Shown: positions 16,777-25,828, numbered from the stretch's first letter. The stretch is 64,000 nucleotides of DNA from Prevotella sp. (GCA_022641735.1 JALCDQ010000001.1:248001-312000); one strand, 5' to 3'. Translations and numbers: made by a program. Notes: generated by a model from the sequence alone, not told the origin.

Positions 16777-17925
16777 ATGAAAGCAAGAATAATAGCAAAC
16801 TATCTTCCACAATTTTATCCAATACCAGAAAATGATAAATATTGGGGAAAAGGATTCACAGAATGGACTAATGTCGCAAAAGCAAAGCCATGCTTTCATG
16901 GACACTACCAACCTCGTATTCCTGCAGATTTAGGATTTTATGATCTAAGACTTCCAGAAATCAGAGAGCAACAAGCAGATCTAGCCCGTGATGCTGGAGT
17001 TGAAGGATTCTGCTATTGGCATTATTGGCTCGGTAACGGTAAGCAACTGCTGCAGAGGCCTTTCCAAGAAGTATTAGAATCCGGTAAACCAAATTTCCCT
17101 TTTTGTCTTAGTTGGGCTAATCATGATTGGACAACTGGAACATGGAAACGAGGTGAAAAAATGAAGGAAATGATAGCAAGGCAACTTTATCTAGGAGATG
17201 AAGATTACACTAATCATTTCTATTCAATTCTTTCGGCTTTCAAAGACCATAGGTATATGACAATAGATGGCAAACCTATTTTTGCTATATACGATCCTTA
17301 CCATTTTTCTGACGTTTCACATTTCATTGAATTGTGGAGACAACTTGCGCAGAAAAACGGTTTATCAGGTATTTATTTCATTGCAATGAGTAATTCCACA
17401 ACAACGATACATAGAAAAGATGATGGTTCAATAGAACGTGTTATTCCAGACCTTAAAAGTAGTGCCAATGTATATAACGATTTGATTTCTTTGGGATTTG
17501 ACGGAGTAAATTCACTTGGTAAATCAAGGGCAGAAATGTTATATGAAGGAAAGTACATAAGAATAATAAATGTTCTTTTACACAAGAAGCTACCTTTCTT
17601 GCCGATGCACAAATTCGATTATCCAAAGGTGATGAAATATTTCTTTTCTCCGGAAGATAGCTGGGAAAATATATTTCCAACAATTTTACCGCAATGGGAC
17701 AGAACTCCACGTGTTGGAGGAATGGAAGGAATTTATGTGAATTCCACACCAGGCAATTTTCAAAAACACTTGGAAAACGCTCTTAAAATTATTGCGAATA
17801 AAAAGGAAGAACATAGAATCCTTTTTCTACGTTCGTGGAACGAATGGGGTGAAGGCAATTATGTGGAACCTGATCTTAAATACGGTCATGGATATCTTGA
17901 AGCTATACGTCAATGTATAAAATAA
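16777..17925 (+). CDS. WbsX-type glycosyltransferase / GH99-like domain protein
   Basis: A 382-residue protein of the WbsX family (PF14307). It opens with IANYLPQFYPIPENDKYWGKGFTEWTNV, the hallmark of the family, and has GVEGFCYWHYW (about residues 73-83), SWANHDWTTG (about 113-122) and the C-terminal FLRSWNEWGEGNYVEPD. The fold is a TIM barrel related to glycoside hydrolase family 99. In O-antigen and capsule loci it is annotated as a glycosyltransferase, but the chemistry is not firmly established for most members. First gene after the IS, with its own candidate promoter. Complete by length. Confidence 0.85.
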   Translation: MKARIIANYLPQFYPIPENDKYWGKGFTEWTNVAKAKPCFHGHYQPRIPADLGFYDLRLPEIREQQADLARDAGVEGFCYWHYWLGNGKQLLQRPFQEVLESGKPNFPFCLSWANHDWTTGTWKRGEKMKEMIARQLYLGDEDYTNHFYSILSAFKDHRYMTIDGKPIFAIYDPYHFSDVSHFIELWRQLAQKNGLSGIYFIAMSNSTTTIHRKDDGSIERVIPDLKSSANVYNDLISLGFDGVNSLGKSRAEMLYEGKYIRIINVLLHKKLPFLPMHKFDYPKVMKYFFSPEDSWENIFPTILPQWDRTPRVGGMEGIYVNSTPGNFQKHLENALKIIANKKEEHRILFLRSWNEWGEGNYVEPDLKYGHGYLEAIRQCIK

Positions 17926-18171
17926 AAATTATCGATATGGGGGTTATTTGATTTCGTATCATTGATTTAGGACGTGCTGGTTTTCTTTAGCATGTTTATT
18001 TCCAACAAAACATCTAGCAAAGTATTATTTAAAGAAAGATAATCATCTTAACACATAGCCATAATATAGTATTAGAAGTTTCAGATGATTTATTGGTATC
18101 TTTTAAAAAAATACAATGAAATAGAAACAAGAAAGGATAAGAATTTTTTCAATCATAGAATTTTAATAATT

Positions 18172-19983
18172 ATGCAAGCAATAATTTTAGCCGCAGGAAT
18201 GGGTAAACGATTAGGAGACTATACAAAAAACAACACCAAATGTATGGTTCCTGTAAATGGCATTAAACTAATAGATAGGGTATTGAATCAATTACTTACA
18301 TTAAATATAAATAGAGTAATTATTGTTGTTGGTTATAAAGGTAATCAATTGGTTGAATATGTTCGGAGTAAATATGCAAGTAAGTTGACAATTGAATTTA
18401 TAAATAACCCTATTTACGATAGGACAAATAATATATATTCATTGGCTTTAGCTAAAGATAAGATGGCTGAAGATGATACGATATTGCTTGAATCTGATAT
18501 GATTTTTGAGCAACAGATGCTTGATATGATTGTTAAACACGAAGATCCGAATTTAGCTTTAGTAGCTAAATATGAAACATGGATGGATGGAACAATGGTC
18601 TGTATAGATCAGGATAGAACTATATTGAACTTTATTCCTAAGAAAGCTTTTCGTTATGAAGATATATCTATATATTACAAAACTTGCAATATTTATAAAT
18701 TTAGCAAAGAGTTTTCTAGGCAAGAATATATACCATTTTTGGAAGCGTATTGCAAGGCAATGGGTAATAATGAATACTATGAACAAGTGCTAAGAGTTCT
18801 CACCTTACTCGACAATACTGGGTTGAAAGCTCTTCCTATTTCAAATGAAAAATGGTATGAAATAGACGATATTCAGGATTTAAAAATTGCAGAAACAATA
18901 TTTTCTGAAGATAAAGATAGGCTGTATCAATACGGGAAACTATATGGTGGATATTGGCGATTTCCTAAAATGTTGGATTTCTGTTATTTGGTTAACCCCT
19001 ATTTCCCAACGGCACGGATGAAGATTGAGATGAGAGCTAATTTTGACAAACTCCTTACAGAGTATCCTTCTGGAATGTATGTAAATTCTTTATTGGCTGG
19101 AAAATATTTTGATATCAAACAGGATTATGTCGTTGTCGGTAATGGTGCGGCAGAACTCATAAAAAGCTTTACAGAGAATATAAATAAGAAAATTGGTATT
19201 ATTTATCCGACATTTGAAGAATATCCTAATCGTTTTAAAAAAGAACAAATCGTTTCGTATTCTCCTGATAATAAGAATTTCAGTTATAGTGCAGAAGATA
19301 TAAAGGTGTTTTTTGAAGGCAAGGATATTTCATATCTATTATTAATTAATCCAGACAACCCTACTGGTAATTACATTCCTGTAGATAAAGTCATAGATTT
19401 AATTCAATGGTGTCAAAAGCGGGGAATAACATTAATTGTAGATGAGTCTTTCGTGGATTTTACAGATGGATTTGAGCAGAATTCTCTTTTAAATAATAAT
19501 ATATTGGAAAGCAATTCAAATCTTATCGTTATTAAAAGTATATCTAAGTCTTATGGTGTTCCTGGATTACGTCTTGGAGTATTAGCGACCTCAAATGTGG
19601 AAACTATTAATATGATAAAAAAGGATGTTTCTATTTGGAATATAAATTCTTTCGCAGAATTCTATATGCAGATATTTGGCAAATATTCTGCGGAGTATAC
19701 TAATGCTTGCTATAAATTTATTGAGGAAAGAAATCGGTTTCGTAAGCTCTTGGATCAAATTCCTTTTCTGAGAGTGTTGCCTTCGCAGGCCAATTATTTT
19801 TGTTGTGAAGTGATAAAGAAATTTACGTCTTCCGAACTTGCGTTAACTCTGTTAAAAGATTATGATATTCTGATAAAGGATTGTAATTCTAAAAAACAAT
19901 TAGAAAATAAGAATTTTGTTAGAATTTCTATAAGAGATTTTAATGATAACAATAAATTAATTGATGCATTAAATAAACTTTGA
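18172..19983 (+). CDS. Nucleotidyltransferase-PLP aminotransferase/decarboxylase fusion (LicC-like + CobD/HisC-like)
   Basis: A 603-residue bifunctional enzyme. I start at 18172 because MQAIILAAGMGKRL is the normal family N-terminus; an upstream in-frame ATG (18085) adds 29 residues without family features. Residues 1-245 are a LicC-like nucleotidyltransferase: loop AAGMGKRLGDY (7-17), metal Asp in ESDM (D109) and EIDDIQD (230-236). Residues ~255-603 are a fold-type I PLP enzyme: NPDNPTG (N396), VDESFVDF (D424), SISKSYGVPGLRLG (Lys459 as Schiff base, R467) and R584. This half resembles HisC and the threonine/serine-phosphate decarboxylase CobD. With licD nearby, the likely product is a CDP-activated amino-alcohol phosphate such as CDP-ethanolamine. 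A 2-aminoethylphosphonate route (PntC-like) is less likely because no pepM is present. Substrate is inference. Confidence 0.82.
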   Translation: MQAIILAAGMGKRLGDYTKNNTKCMVPVNGIKLIDRVLNQLLTLNINRVIIVVGYKGNQLVEYVRSKYASKLTIEFINNPIYDRTNNIYSLALAKDKMAEDDTILLESDMIFEQQMLDMIVKHEDPNLALVAKYETWMDGTMVCIDQDRTILNFIPKKAFRYEDISIYYKTCNIYKFSKEFSRQEYIPFLEAYCKAMGNNEYYEQVLRVLTLLDNTGLKALPISNEKWYEIDDIQDLKIAETIFSEDKDRLYQYGKLYGGYWRFPKMLDFCYLVNPYFPTARMKIEMRANFDKLLTEYPSGMYVNSLLAGKYFDIKQDYVVVGNGAAELIKSFTENINKKIGIIYPTFEEYPNRFKKEQIVSYSPDNKNFSYSAEDIKVFFEGKDISYLLLINPDNPTGNYIPVDKVIDLIQWCQKRGITLIVDESFVDFTDGFEQNSLLNNNILESNSNLIVIKSISKSYGVPGLRLGVLATSNVETINMIKKDVSIWNINSFAEFYMQIFGKYSAEYTNACYKFIEERNRFRKLLDQIPFLRVLPSQANYFCCEVIKKFTSSELALTLLKDYDILIKDCNSKKQLENKNFVRISIRDFNDNNKLIDALNKL

Positions 19984-20070
19984 TATACATTCGGCATGAT
20001 AATTGCTAGAATGTTATTATTCGAAAAATTATATGTGATTTAAGTCAGTATAAATCAAATTAGTGATGCT

Positions 20071-20994
20071 ATGTATAATATACCTATATTATTCGTGATT
20101 TTTAAACGGAAAGATACCGCATTAAAAAGTTTTGAGTCTATAAAAAAAGTAAAACCCTCTAAACTTTATATTGCTGGTGATGGTCCTAGAAATAATCAGG
20201 GAGAGATATTGCTGGTTTCAGAAACGAGGAAAGCAATTTTAGATTCTGTTGATTGGGATTGTGAAATACATACACTATTCCAAAAAAGCAATTTAGGGTG
20301 TTCTATAGGGGTCTTTACTGCAATTAATTGGCTGTTTGATAATGAAGAGAATGGTATAATTATCGAAGATGATTGTGTCATGCGCGATTCTTTTTTCCCT
20401 TTTGTTAAGGATTTGCTTTTGAGATATAAAAATGATTCTAGAGTAGGTATGATATGTGGCGCAAATTATACATCAAATACTAGTATACCTGATTCTTATG
20501 TTTTTAGCAGGTACAAATCATGTCATGGTTGGGCTACTTGGAAAAGGAGTTGGAAACTTATGGACTTGAAAATGGAATGGAGAAATAGCAAGTATAAGGA
20601 CTCGATAATAAGGAATATGGGATATAAATCAAAAGATGTTCGATATTGGAAATACCGTCTGAAAGCTATTGATTTAAATGATGTAAGTGCTTGGGATTGG
20701 CAATGGTATTTTACATTGGCCGCAAATAATATGTTGGCAATATGTCCTGAGTATAACTTAACGAGTAATATCGGATTTGGAGAAGGTGCGACCCATACTT
20801 CACAAAATAGAATTCCTAATATGTTTCTGTCGCATCAAGACATATCATTTCCTCTTAGACATCCCCAGTATGTTGTGCCTTATCAGCCATTTGAAAAAGC
20901 TTTTTATCATTCAAATAACACTTTATATAATAGAATTAAACAGCTTTTCCCTTTCGCTTTTAAAAATATGATAAAAAAATTATTAAGGAAATAA
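20071..20994 (+). CDS. HlpA-like nucleotide-diphospho-sugar transferase
   Basis: A 307-residue protein with a GT-A fold start (PILFVIFKRKDTALKSFESI), a DxD-like metal motif in GIIIEDDCVM (about residues 97-106) and the block SCHGWATWKRSW (about 150-161). Together these match proteins annotated as hemolysin HlpA-like nucleotide-diphospho-sugar transferases, related to eukaryotic GNT-I. Such genes are common in O-antigen and capsule clusters and probably add one sugar to the repeat unit. It lies between the fusion enzyme and licD, and its stop is 3 bases before the licD ATG, so the two are likely coupled. Donor and acceptor are unknown. Confidence 0.8.
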   Translation: MYNIPILFVIFKRKDTALKSFESIKKVKPSKLYIAGDGPRNNQGEILLVSETRKAILDSVDWDCEIHTLFQKSNLGCSIGVFTAINWLFDNEENGIIIEDDCVMRDSFFPFVKDLLLRYKNDSRVGMICGANYTSNTSIPDSYVFSRYKSCHGWATWKRSWKLMDLKMEWRNSKYKDSIIRNMGYKSKDVRYWKYRLKAIDLNDVSAWDWQWYFTLAANNMLAICPEYNLTSNIGFGEGATHTSQNRIPNMFLSHQDISFPLRHPQYVVPYQPFEKAFYHSNNTLYNRIKQLFPFAFKNMIKKLLRK

Positions 20995-20997
20995 TAT

Positions 20998-21690
20998 ATG
21001 AAACTGCAACTTAAAACAGAAAATGGAACATACAGATATAAGTTTATACCTATATATCAAGGGATAAAACGCATTGATAAGTCAATCGCCCAAGAAAATT
21101 TGGAAATATTAAAGGATGTATGTGATAATGCTAACCTCAGATTTATTCTTTTTTATGGAACATTACTTGGGGCTGTAAGAGAGCATGATTTTATAACGCA
21201 TGACGAAGATATAGATGTCCTAATGTATAAATCAGATATGAAAAAATTCCTTACTCTATTATTTACACTAAGAGATAGAGGATTTGAACTAGCAAGATAT
21301 GAGAGTAGGGGATTTCTTTCAATCATTAGGAAAGGTGAGTATATTGATGTCTATTTTTATGAAGAATATACTAAAGATGCCAATTTATGGTATTGCTGCC
21401 AAGATGTTTGTAAAAAAGAATTTGTATTTGACCTTATTCCATATAATTTTCTTGAAAAAGAATATTACATTCCACGTAATTATATTCAATACTTAGAATA
21501 TTATTTCGGTTTGAATTGGCAAACTCCAATACAGATATTTGATTATAATAAATCTAGAATATCTATTATTAAAGAATATACTATTCAATATATAAAAGCG
21601 TTATTGCCTGAAAAAATTGTCACGAAATTTCAGGAGAAAGGCGATAAAAAAAGACTGACTATTTGGATAAATAAAATTTATCACAAATAG
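20998..21690 (+). CDS. LicD-family phosphotransferase
   Basis: A 230-residue LicD protein (PF04991). The diagnostic segment FYGTLLGAVREHDFITHDED followed by IDVLMY (about residues 51-77) contains the Asp-Glu-Asp-x-Asp metal site of the nucleotidyltransferase-like fold. LicD enzymes move a phosphocholine or related phospho-alcohol from its CDP carrier to a sugar of a surface polymer. Here the only visible CDP-donor-forming gene is the fusion at 18172, two genes upstream, so the two are a natural producer-user pair. No choline uptake or kinase genes (licA, licB) are present, which argues against phosphocholine. The acceptor sugar is unknown. Confidence 0.88.
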   Translation: MKLQLKTENGTYRYKFIPIYQGIKRIDKSIAQENLEILKDVCDNANLRFILFYGTLLGAVREHDFITHDEDIDVLMYKSDMKKFLTLLFTLRDRGFELARYESRGFLSIIRKGEYIDVYFYEEYTKDANLWYCCQDVCKKEFVFDLIPYNFLEKEYYIPRNYIQYLEYYFGLNWQTPIQIFDYNKSRISIIKEYTIQYIKALLPEKIVTKFQEKGDKKRLTIWINKIYHK

Positions 21691-21695
21691 TTTAC

Positions 21696-21722
21696 TGAAT
21701 CTACTTTAAAAAAGTTGATTCA
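21696..21722 (+). terminator. Candidate terminator after licD
   Basis: TGAATC-T-ACTTT, loop AAA and AAAGT-T-GATTCA form a hairpin with one T-T mismatch, followed by an A/T stretch with a T run. It separates licD from the convergent GT2 gene. Confidence 0.55.
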
Positions 21723-21813
21723 ATATATTTTTACACAATAATTTTTAGGACGTTTTTGCATAGTTCTACAAGATATCACAAAATGAATATATAAACAGTA
21801 TTTCACACTGTGA

Positions 21814-22569
21814 TTAAAGTTTAAAGCCAAATATCTTATAAAAAAATTTTGTACAAATCATCAATTTGTTAGAATAGACCTTATTTTCTCGACAAGCTCT
21901 GACATCCTCTTTAATAAGAATTAATCTACTATGAAGATTTCGATTACTAGTTCCACCCGTTCTCATCGTAACAAAGTCTTTGGATAGGTATTTACCTTTA
22001 ATCCTATGCCTATAGAAAAGCCGTACCATCATCTCAAAGTCCGAACCTATTTTGTAGTCTGTTCGATAATAACCATACTTATCATATACTTCACGCCGAA
22101 CATAGAATGACGGATGGGCTGGCATAAAGCCAAAGCGAAGCCAAAAAGGCCTAAATAAGCGGGAGGAATAATAACGCGTTATCTTTTCAGGACTACCATC
22201 ATGGATAAAATGGATATCCCCATAGACTGCATCGACTTTGGCATCCAAAAATGCTGGGATAAAGTTGGCAACAACGTCATCTGATGTATAATAATCATCT
22301 GAATTCAGAATACCTATTACATCTCCTGTTGCCATCCGTATACCCTTATTCATAGCATCATAAATACCTAAATCCTTTTCGGATATCCACTTCAATCTCC
22401 CTAAGAATTTAGGCTCAAATTCCTCGATAATACCTTGTGTACCATCAGTCGACCCTCCATCGATAATAAGATACTCGATATCTTCATAGGTCTGATGGAG
22501 CACTGATTGCATGGTGTCTGCTATTGTGCTTGCGCTATTGTAAGTAACTGTAATAACTGAGACCGTCAT
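21814..22569 (-). CDS. GT2-family glycosyltransferase, reversed within the capsule locus
   Basis: A 251-residue WcaA-type GT2 enzyme. I start at 22569, where MTVSVITVTYNSASTIADTM is the usual family N-terminus; the longer in-frame start adds 20 residues without family match. Visible are the donor-binding DGGSTDGT (about residues 37-44), NSDDYY (the DxD-equivalent, about 88-93) and GSDFEMMVRLF (the ED-like region). It would add one sugar to the lipid-linked repeat unit at the cytoplasmic face. It is the only glycosyltransferase of the locus on the minus strand and is divergent from the WecA-like gene. A short palindrome lies between the two. Confidence 0.87.
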   Translation of the reverse strand: MTVSVITVTYNSASTIADTMQSVLHQTYEDIEYLIIDGGSTDGTQGIIEEFEPKFLGRLKWISEKDLGIYDAMNKGIRMATGDVIGILNSDDYYTSDDVVANFIPAFLDAKVDAVYGDIHFIHDGSPEKITRYYSSRLFRPFWLRFGFMPAHPSFYVRREVYDKYGYYRTDYKIGSDFEMMVRLFYRHRIKGKYLSKDFVTMRTGGTSNRNLHSRLILIKEDVRACRENKVYSNKLMICTKFFYKIFGFKL

Positions 22570-22611
22570 TCGTATTCTTCCTTTATAGATAAAACAAAAA
22601 ATTGCGATTAT

Positions 22612-22631
22612 TATTGCATTATCATGCAATA
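22612..22631. promoter_or_regulatory. Palindrome between divergent capsule genes
   Basis: TATTGCAT-TATC-ATGCAATA is a perfect inverted repeat with 8-base arms in the 100-base gap between the divergent GT2 and WecA-like genes. It could be an operator or a hairpin in a leader. The evidence is only the symmetry. Confidence 0.35.
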
Positions 22632-22669
22632 TTTCTTGTAATCTCTAGTTTAATATTAAAAAGTAAAAA

Positions 22670-23788
22670 ATGATAACTGATAATATGTCTTTCAATATTC
22701 TATTGATTCTGGGGGCTCTTTTCATCAGCATGATCTGCGGATTCCTTGCTATTCCCGGTATTTTGGATTATTGTAAAGAAAAAAACTTATATGACATTCC
22801 TAATTTACGCAAGGTACATAAATCACCGATACCTCGCTTGGGAGGGCTGTCGTTTATGCCCAGTATGCTGATTGCTTTCATCATTGCCATATTTGTTCTT
22901 GATAAGCAAGGCAAAGGGCCCAACCTTCAAATCAGTCTTTGGTCTCTCTATTTTCTAGTAAGTCTTCTTATCATTTATTTTACAGGAATCATTGATGATC
23001 TTATAGGCTTGAATGCCAATATTAAATTTACCATTCAGATTATTGCAGCAACAATACTTCCTTTTTCAGGACTTTATATCAATAATTTCTATGGATTGTT
23101 CGGACTTTATGAGATTCCCTTTTGGATAGGAACTCCCATAACCATCTTTGTCATTGTTTTCGTTTGCAATGCCATGAATCTTATTGATGGTATTGATGGC
23201 CTTTGTGCAAGTCTTTCAGAATTTGCTTTAGCCGGATTTCTTTATATTTTTTATGAAGAGGGACTTTACATTTATTGTATCCTGATAGGTGGACTTATGG
23301 GGGTGCTGATACCCTATCTATATTATAATATGCTGGGAAAACCAGAAAACAACCGCAAAATATTCATGGGGGATTCAGGCAGCCTTACCTTAGGGTTCTT
23401 CCTCGGATTTCTTTTTGTAAAATGCGCAATGAACAATCCCCATGTGATGAAGTTTTCCAACGACCGCATCATGCTTGCTTATAGCCTATTGACCATACCC
23501 GTTTTTGATGTTGTCCGGGTGATATTCCATCGTTTACGCAATCATAAGCCCTTATTTGATGCTGACAAAAACCATATACATCATAAATTGATGAGGGCCG
23601 GGTATTCTCAGCATCAAGCGCTCATTTTCATTATGGTATTAGCTTTTTTTATAATAGTACTCAATTGCTTAATTTTCAATTATGTAGGTATTATGTGGCT
23701 AATACTTATTGACATCGCTTTTTATACTATTTTCCAAATTCTACTTACCCGATATATTATTCGGAAAGAGAAGAAAGCAATAGTATAA
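22670..23788 (+). CDS. WecA/TagO-type polyprenyl-phosphate HexNAc-1-phosphate transferase
   Basis: A 372-residue polytopic membrane enzyme of the MraY/WecA family with about 10-11 membrane segments. Motifs seen are KVHKSPIPRLGG (about residues 42-53), the metal Asp pair in GIIDDLIGL (about 105-113), NAMNLIDGIDGLC (about 165-177), FMGDSGSLTLG (about 222-232) and the late His motif DKNHIHHKLM. It transfers GlcNAc-1-phosphate or a similar sugar phosphate to undecaprenyl phosphate. The locus therefore has two possible initiating enzymes of unrelated fold, this one and the one at 7952. Its base composition is closer to the flanks than to the middle of the locus. Confidence 0.9.
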   Translation: MITDNMSFNILLILGALFISMICGFLAIPGILDYCKEKNLYDIPNLRKVHKSPIPRLGGLSFMPSMLIAFIIAIFVLDKQGKGPNLQISLWSLYFLVSLLIIYFTGIIDDLIGLNANIKFTIQIIAATILPFSGLYINNFYGLFGLYEIPFWIGTPITIFVIVFVCNAMNLIDGIDGLCASLSEFALAGFLYIFYEEGLYIYCILIGGLMGVLIPYLYYNMLGKPENNRKIFMGDSGSLTLGFFLGFLFVKCAMNNPHVMKFSNDRIMLAYSLLTIPVFDVVRVIFHRLRNHKPLFDADKNHIHHKLMRAGYSQHQALIFIMVLAFFIIVLNCLIFNYVGIMWLILIDIAFYTIFQILLTRYIIRKEKKAIV

Positions 23789-23803
23789 AATGGAGGCTTC
23801 TTG

Positions 23804-24259
23804 CTAGAATTTTGTGAAATAAAGCCTGAAGGTGGAATTGCTCAATATCATCTTGCTGCTGCTCAATTTCTCGATCTTGAAGGTTTCTATGAGGGCATTC
23901 ATGCCATAAGGCTTGAGAACAGCAGCATCTGTAAGGGCTTCATCTCCATTCTCACGATCAAAGCGATAGGGCTCTGAAAGGATTAGACTATCTGCTGAAT
24001 GTGAGAAACGCACTAGATATGCGGCATTAACATCGTCTTTATCTGAGAATTCAAGCAACTTTGCCTGAAAGGCCCAAAACAGCCTTTTCTGCGACAGATT
24101 ATTAACGCTACCTGTGGAGATAGAATCTATCTGTTCCAGATGCCAATAGCCATCAAGTTTTCCATTGCCGCTTGTCTCCAAGTCACAAGCCGTTAAAAGC
24201 AAGGTAAAAAGCAGTAAACAACCGCCTAAAAGGTTATCTTTTATCTTGTAATTCATCAT
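23804..24259 (-). CDS. Small lipoprotein with lipocalin-like body
   Basis: A 151-residue lipoprotein with lipobox LLTAC at about residue 25, then LDGYWHLEQIDSI, a start typical of Bacteroidetes lipocalin-like domain proteins. The rest is beta-rich. The stop of the upstream wzi gene is 3 bases before its ATG, so it is the second gene of a wzi operon. I recall a wzi gene followed by a small lipoprotein in other Bacteroidales capsule loci, but the role is not known. It could help Wzi hold capsule at the cell surface; that is a guess from position. Confidence 0.7.
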   Translation of the reverse strand: MMNYKIKDNLLGGCLLLFTLLLTACDLETSGNGKLDGYWHLEQIDSISTGSVNNLSQKRLFWAFQAKLLEFSDKDDVNAAYLVRFSHSADSLILSEPYRFDRENGDEALTDAAVLKPYGMNALIETFKIEKLSSSKMILSNSTFRLYFTKF

Positions 24260-24262
24260 CTT

Positions 24263-25828
24263 TTACAAATTAAATATTCCCGACTTTGATATCGTAAGTT
24301 GAAATCCATAATTATTGCCAAGTATATGCCCAAAATCCATACCATAAGCTCCCTTCACTTGCCAATTGTGCTTGAACTGGTAAGCCGTCTCCACCATGAA
24401 ACTCACGTTGTGATGTTTCTTGGTATAAGGACTTGCGTAAGTGCCCAAACCTTCCTGATAAGTGGCGAGTACCCGATAGCTTAAGTTTTCCGTCGGATTG
24501 CCATCAAAGCCCAAATGAAAGGCCATAAAACGGTTGTCCTGCACTTCTATCTTTCCATCATTATTATAAATAGGTGAACGATAAAGAGGATTCCCCATTA
24601 CTTGTCCCCAATGTTGCCATCCCACATAGATGTAATGATTATAGAAATCATCATTCCCTCCGATATGGTCAGATATCGTCGAAGTATGGTCATGATAGAT
24701 AGGACCGCTCTGATATTCGGTATATAGGTACTCAAAAACGATGTCTTTCAGCCATCGGCTATACTTGAAGTTAAACTCAGCACCCAACATCCAGTCCTTG
24801 AAATCATAGAGCAGATAGCGGTGTTTCTCCTTGCTCTGCCAGTTTTCACCAGAGCCATAGCCGTCATAATCCAACTGCAACATGGAGGAGTGGTCCTCAA
24901 AGAACTTGTCAGCATAAATACCAAAACGCCAAGTGTCGGCATCATAGTTGATGCGCAATAACCAACTGCCCAACTGGTCGCCTTCCACATTCTGATAAGT
25001 AGTTTCTGTAGGGTCAGAACCTCCTGGCATAAAGGCGTGCCAGAAGTCTCGAATGCCCGTTCCGCCTTTAATTACGGACACTGTTCCATCCTCTTGTGGA
25101 GAATAAGAAGTACCGCCGAAAATCGTAGCCATCTCCAATCCCATTTCTATCGAAAATGGCATAAAGCGGTCTGGATTGCCTATCATCAGATAGCCAGCCT
25201 TAGAGTGATAGAGGATATCATCAGCATAACGATGCTTGTAATCCGTAAAATCATGCTGCCACTTATCATCCGTCATCTTGCCAAAAGACACATGTCCTTT
25301 CATGTGCAGCCATCCGCCAAATATCGGCAAAGTCCAATATTCAGGGAGTGCAAGCCTCACTTGCGGCACGGGTCTTGCGTTGATGCCCAACGTCTGAGAA
25401 CCACTACTAAGGGCATTATTCTTCAATTCCATCGGATATTGCTTGCTTCCCACTGACAAAACACCATGCAGCCAGCGCAATTCCACAAAGGCCTGTTGCA
25501 CAATCGGCACGCTTGTGTAATGATAAGCAGCCGCAACATCAAGCCCATAACCGATTCCCCATCGCCTTGCAGAGTCGGTACTCAACGGACGGATGATGCT
25601 TCCACGGATATAACCATTGTTTTTTTCCAAGGAACTAAGCCCATATTTATTGGCATTCAACCATAATGGAGTCTTCTCACTTGAAGAAGAGCCTTGCAAT
25701 TCAATATTATATTGCAGGTTCCTTCCCAAATTCAGTTTACCAGATTCAGCCCCATCTTGCCACGCATATTGCGCATTTGCGTTCGTCAAAGCCAACAAAA
25801 AAGCCGATAAGATAAATATCTTCTTCAT
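24263..25828 (-). CDS. wzi: Capsule assembly protein Wzi family
   Basis: A 521-residue outer-membrane beta-barrel protein with signal peptide 1-19 (cleavage after ANA). The stretch TPLWLNANKYGLSSLEKNNG near the N-terminus and repeated aromatic-ended strands match the Bacteroidetes branch of the Wzi family (PF14052). Wzi binds or nucleates capsule at the cell surface in Escherichia coli. It is oriented opposite to the biosynthesis genes and closes the locus. It is co-directional and closely spaced with the lipoprotein gene downstream. Length agrees with family members of about 450-550 residues. Confidence 0.88.
   Translation of the reverse strand: MKKIFILSAFLLALTNANAQYAWQDGAESGKLNLGRNLQYNIELQGSSSSEKTPLWLNANKYGLSSLEKNNGYIRGSIIRPLSTDSARRWGIGYGLDVAAAYHYTSVPIVQQAFVELRWLHGVLSVGSKQYPMELKNNALSSGSQTLGINARPVPQVRLALPEYWTLPIFGGWLHMKGHVSFGKMTDDKWQHDFTDYKHRYADDILYHSKAGYLMIGNPDRFMPFSIEMGLEMATIFGGTSYSPQEDGTVSVIKGGTGIRDFWHAFMPGGSDPTETTYQNVEGDQLGSWLLRINYDADTWRFGIYADKFFEDHSSMLQLDYDGYGSGENWQSKEKHRYLLYDFKDWMLGAEFNFKYSRWLKDIVFEYLYTEYQSGPIYHDHTSTISDHIGGNDDFYNHYIYVGWQHWGQVMGNPLYRSPIYNNDGKIEVQDNRFMAFHLGFDGNPTENLSYRVLATYQEGLGTYASPYTKKHHNVSFMVETAYQFKHNWQVKGAYGMDFGHILGNNYGFQLTISKSGIFNL

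Noticed and set aside
17926..18171. Gene remnant between the WbsX-type and fusion genes
   Set aside because: A short TTAGGACGT word is shared with the region near 21750, but no coding similarity could be seen.
18172..19983. Phosphonate (2-aminoethylphosphonate) biosynthesis
   Set aside because: The fusion resembles PntC-type enzymes, but no phosphoenolpyruvate mutase or phosphonopyruvate decarboxylase gene is in the locus, so this remains only a second option.
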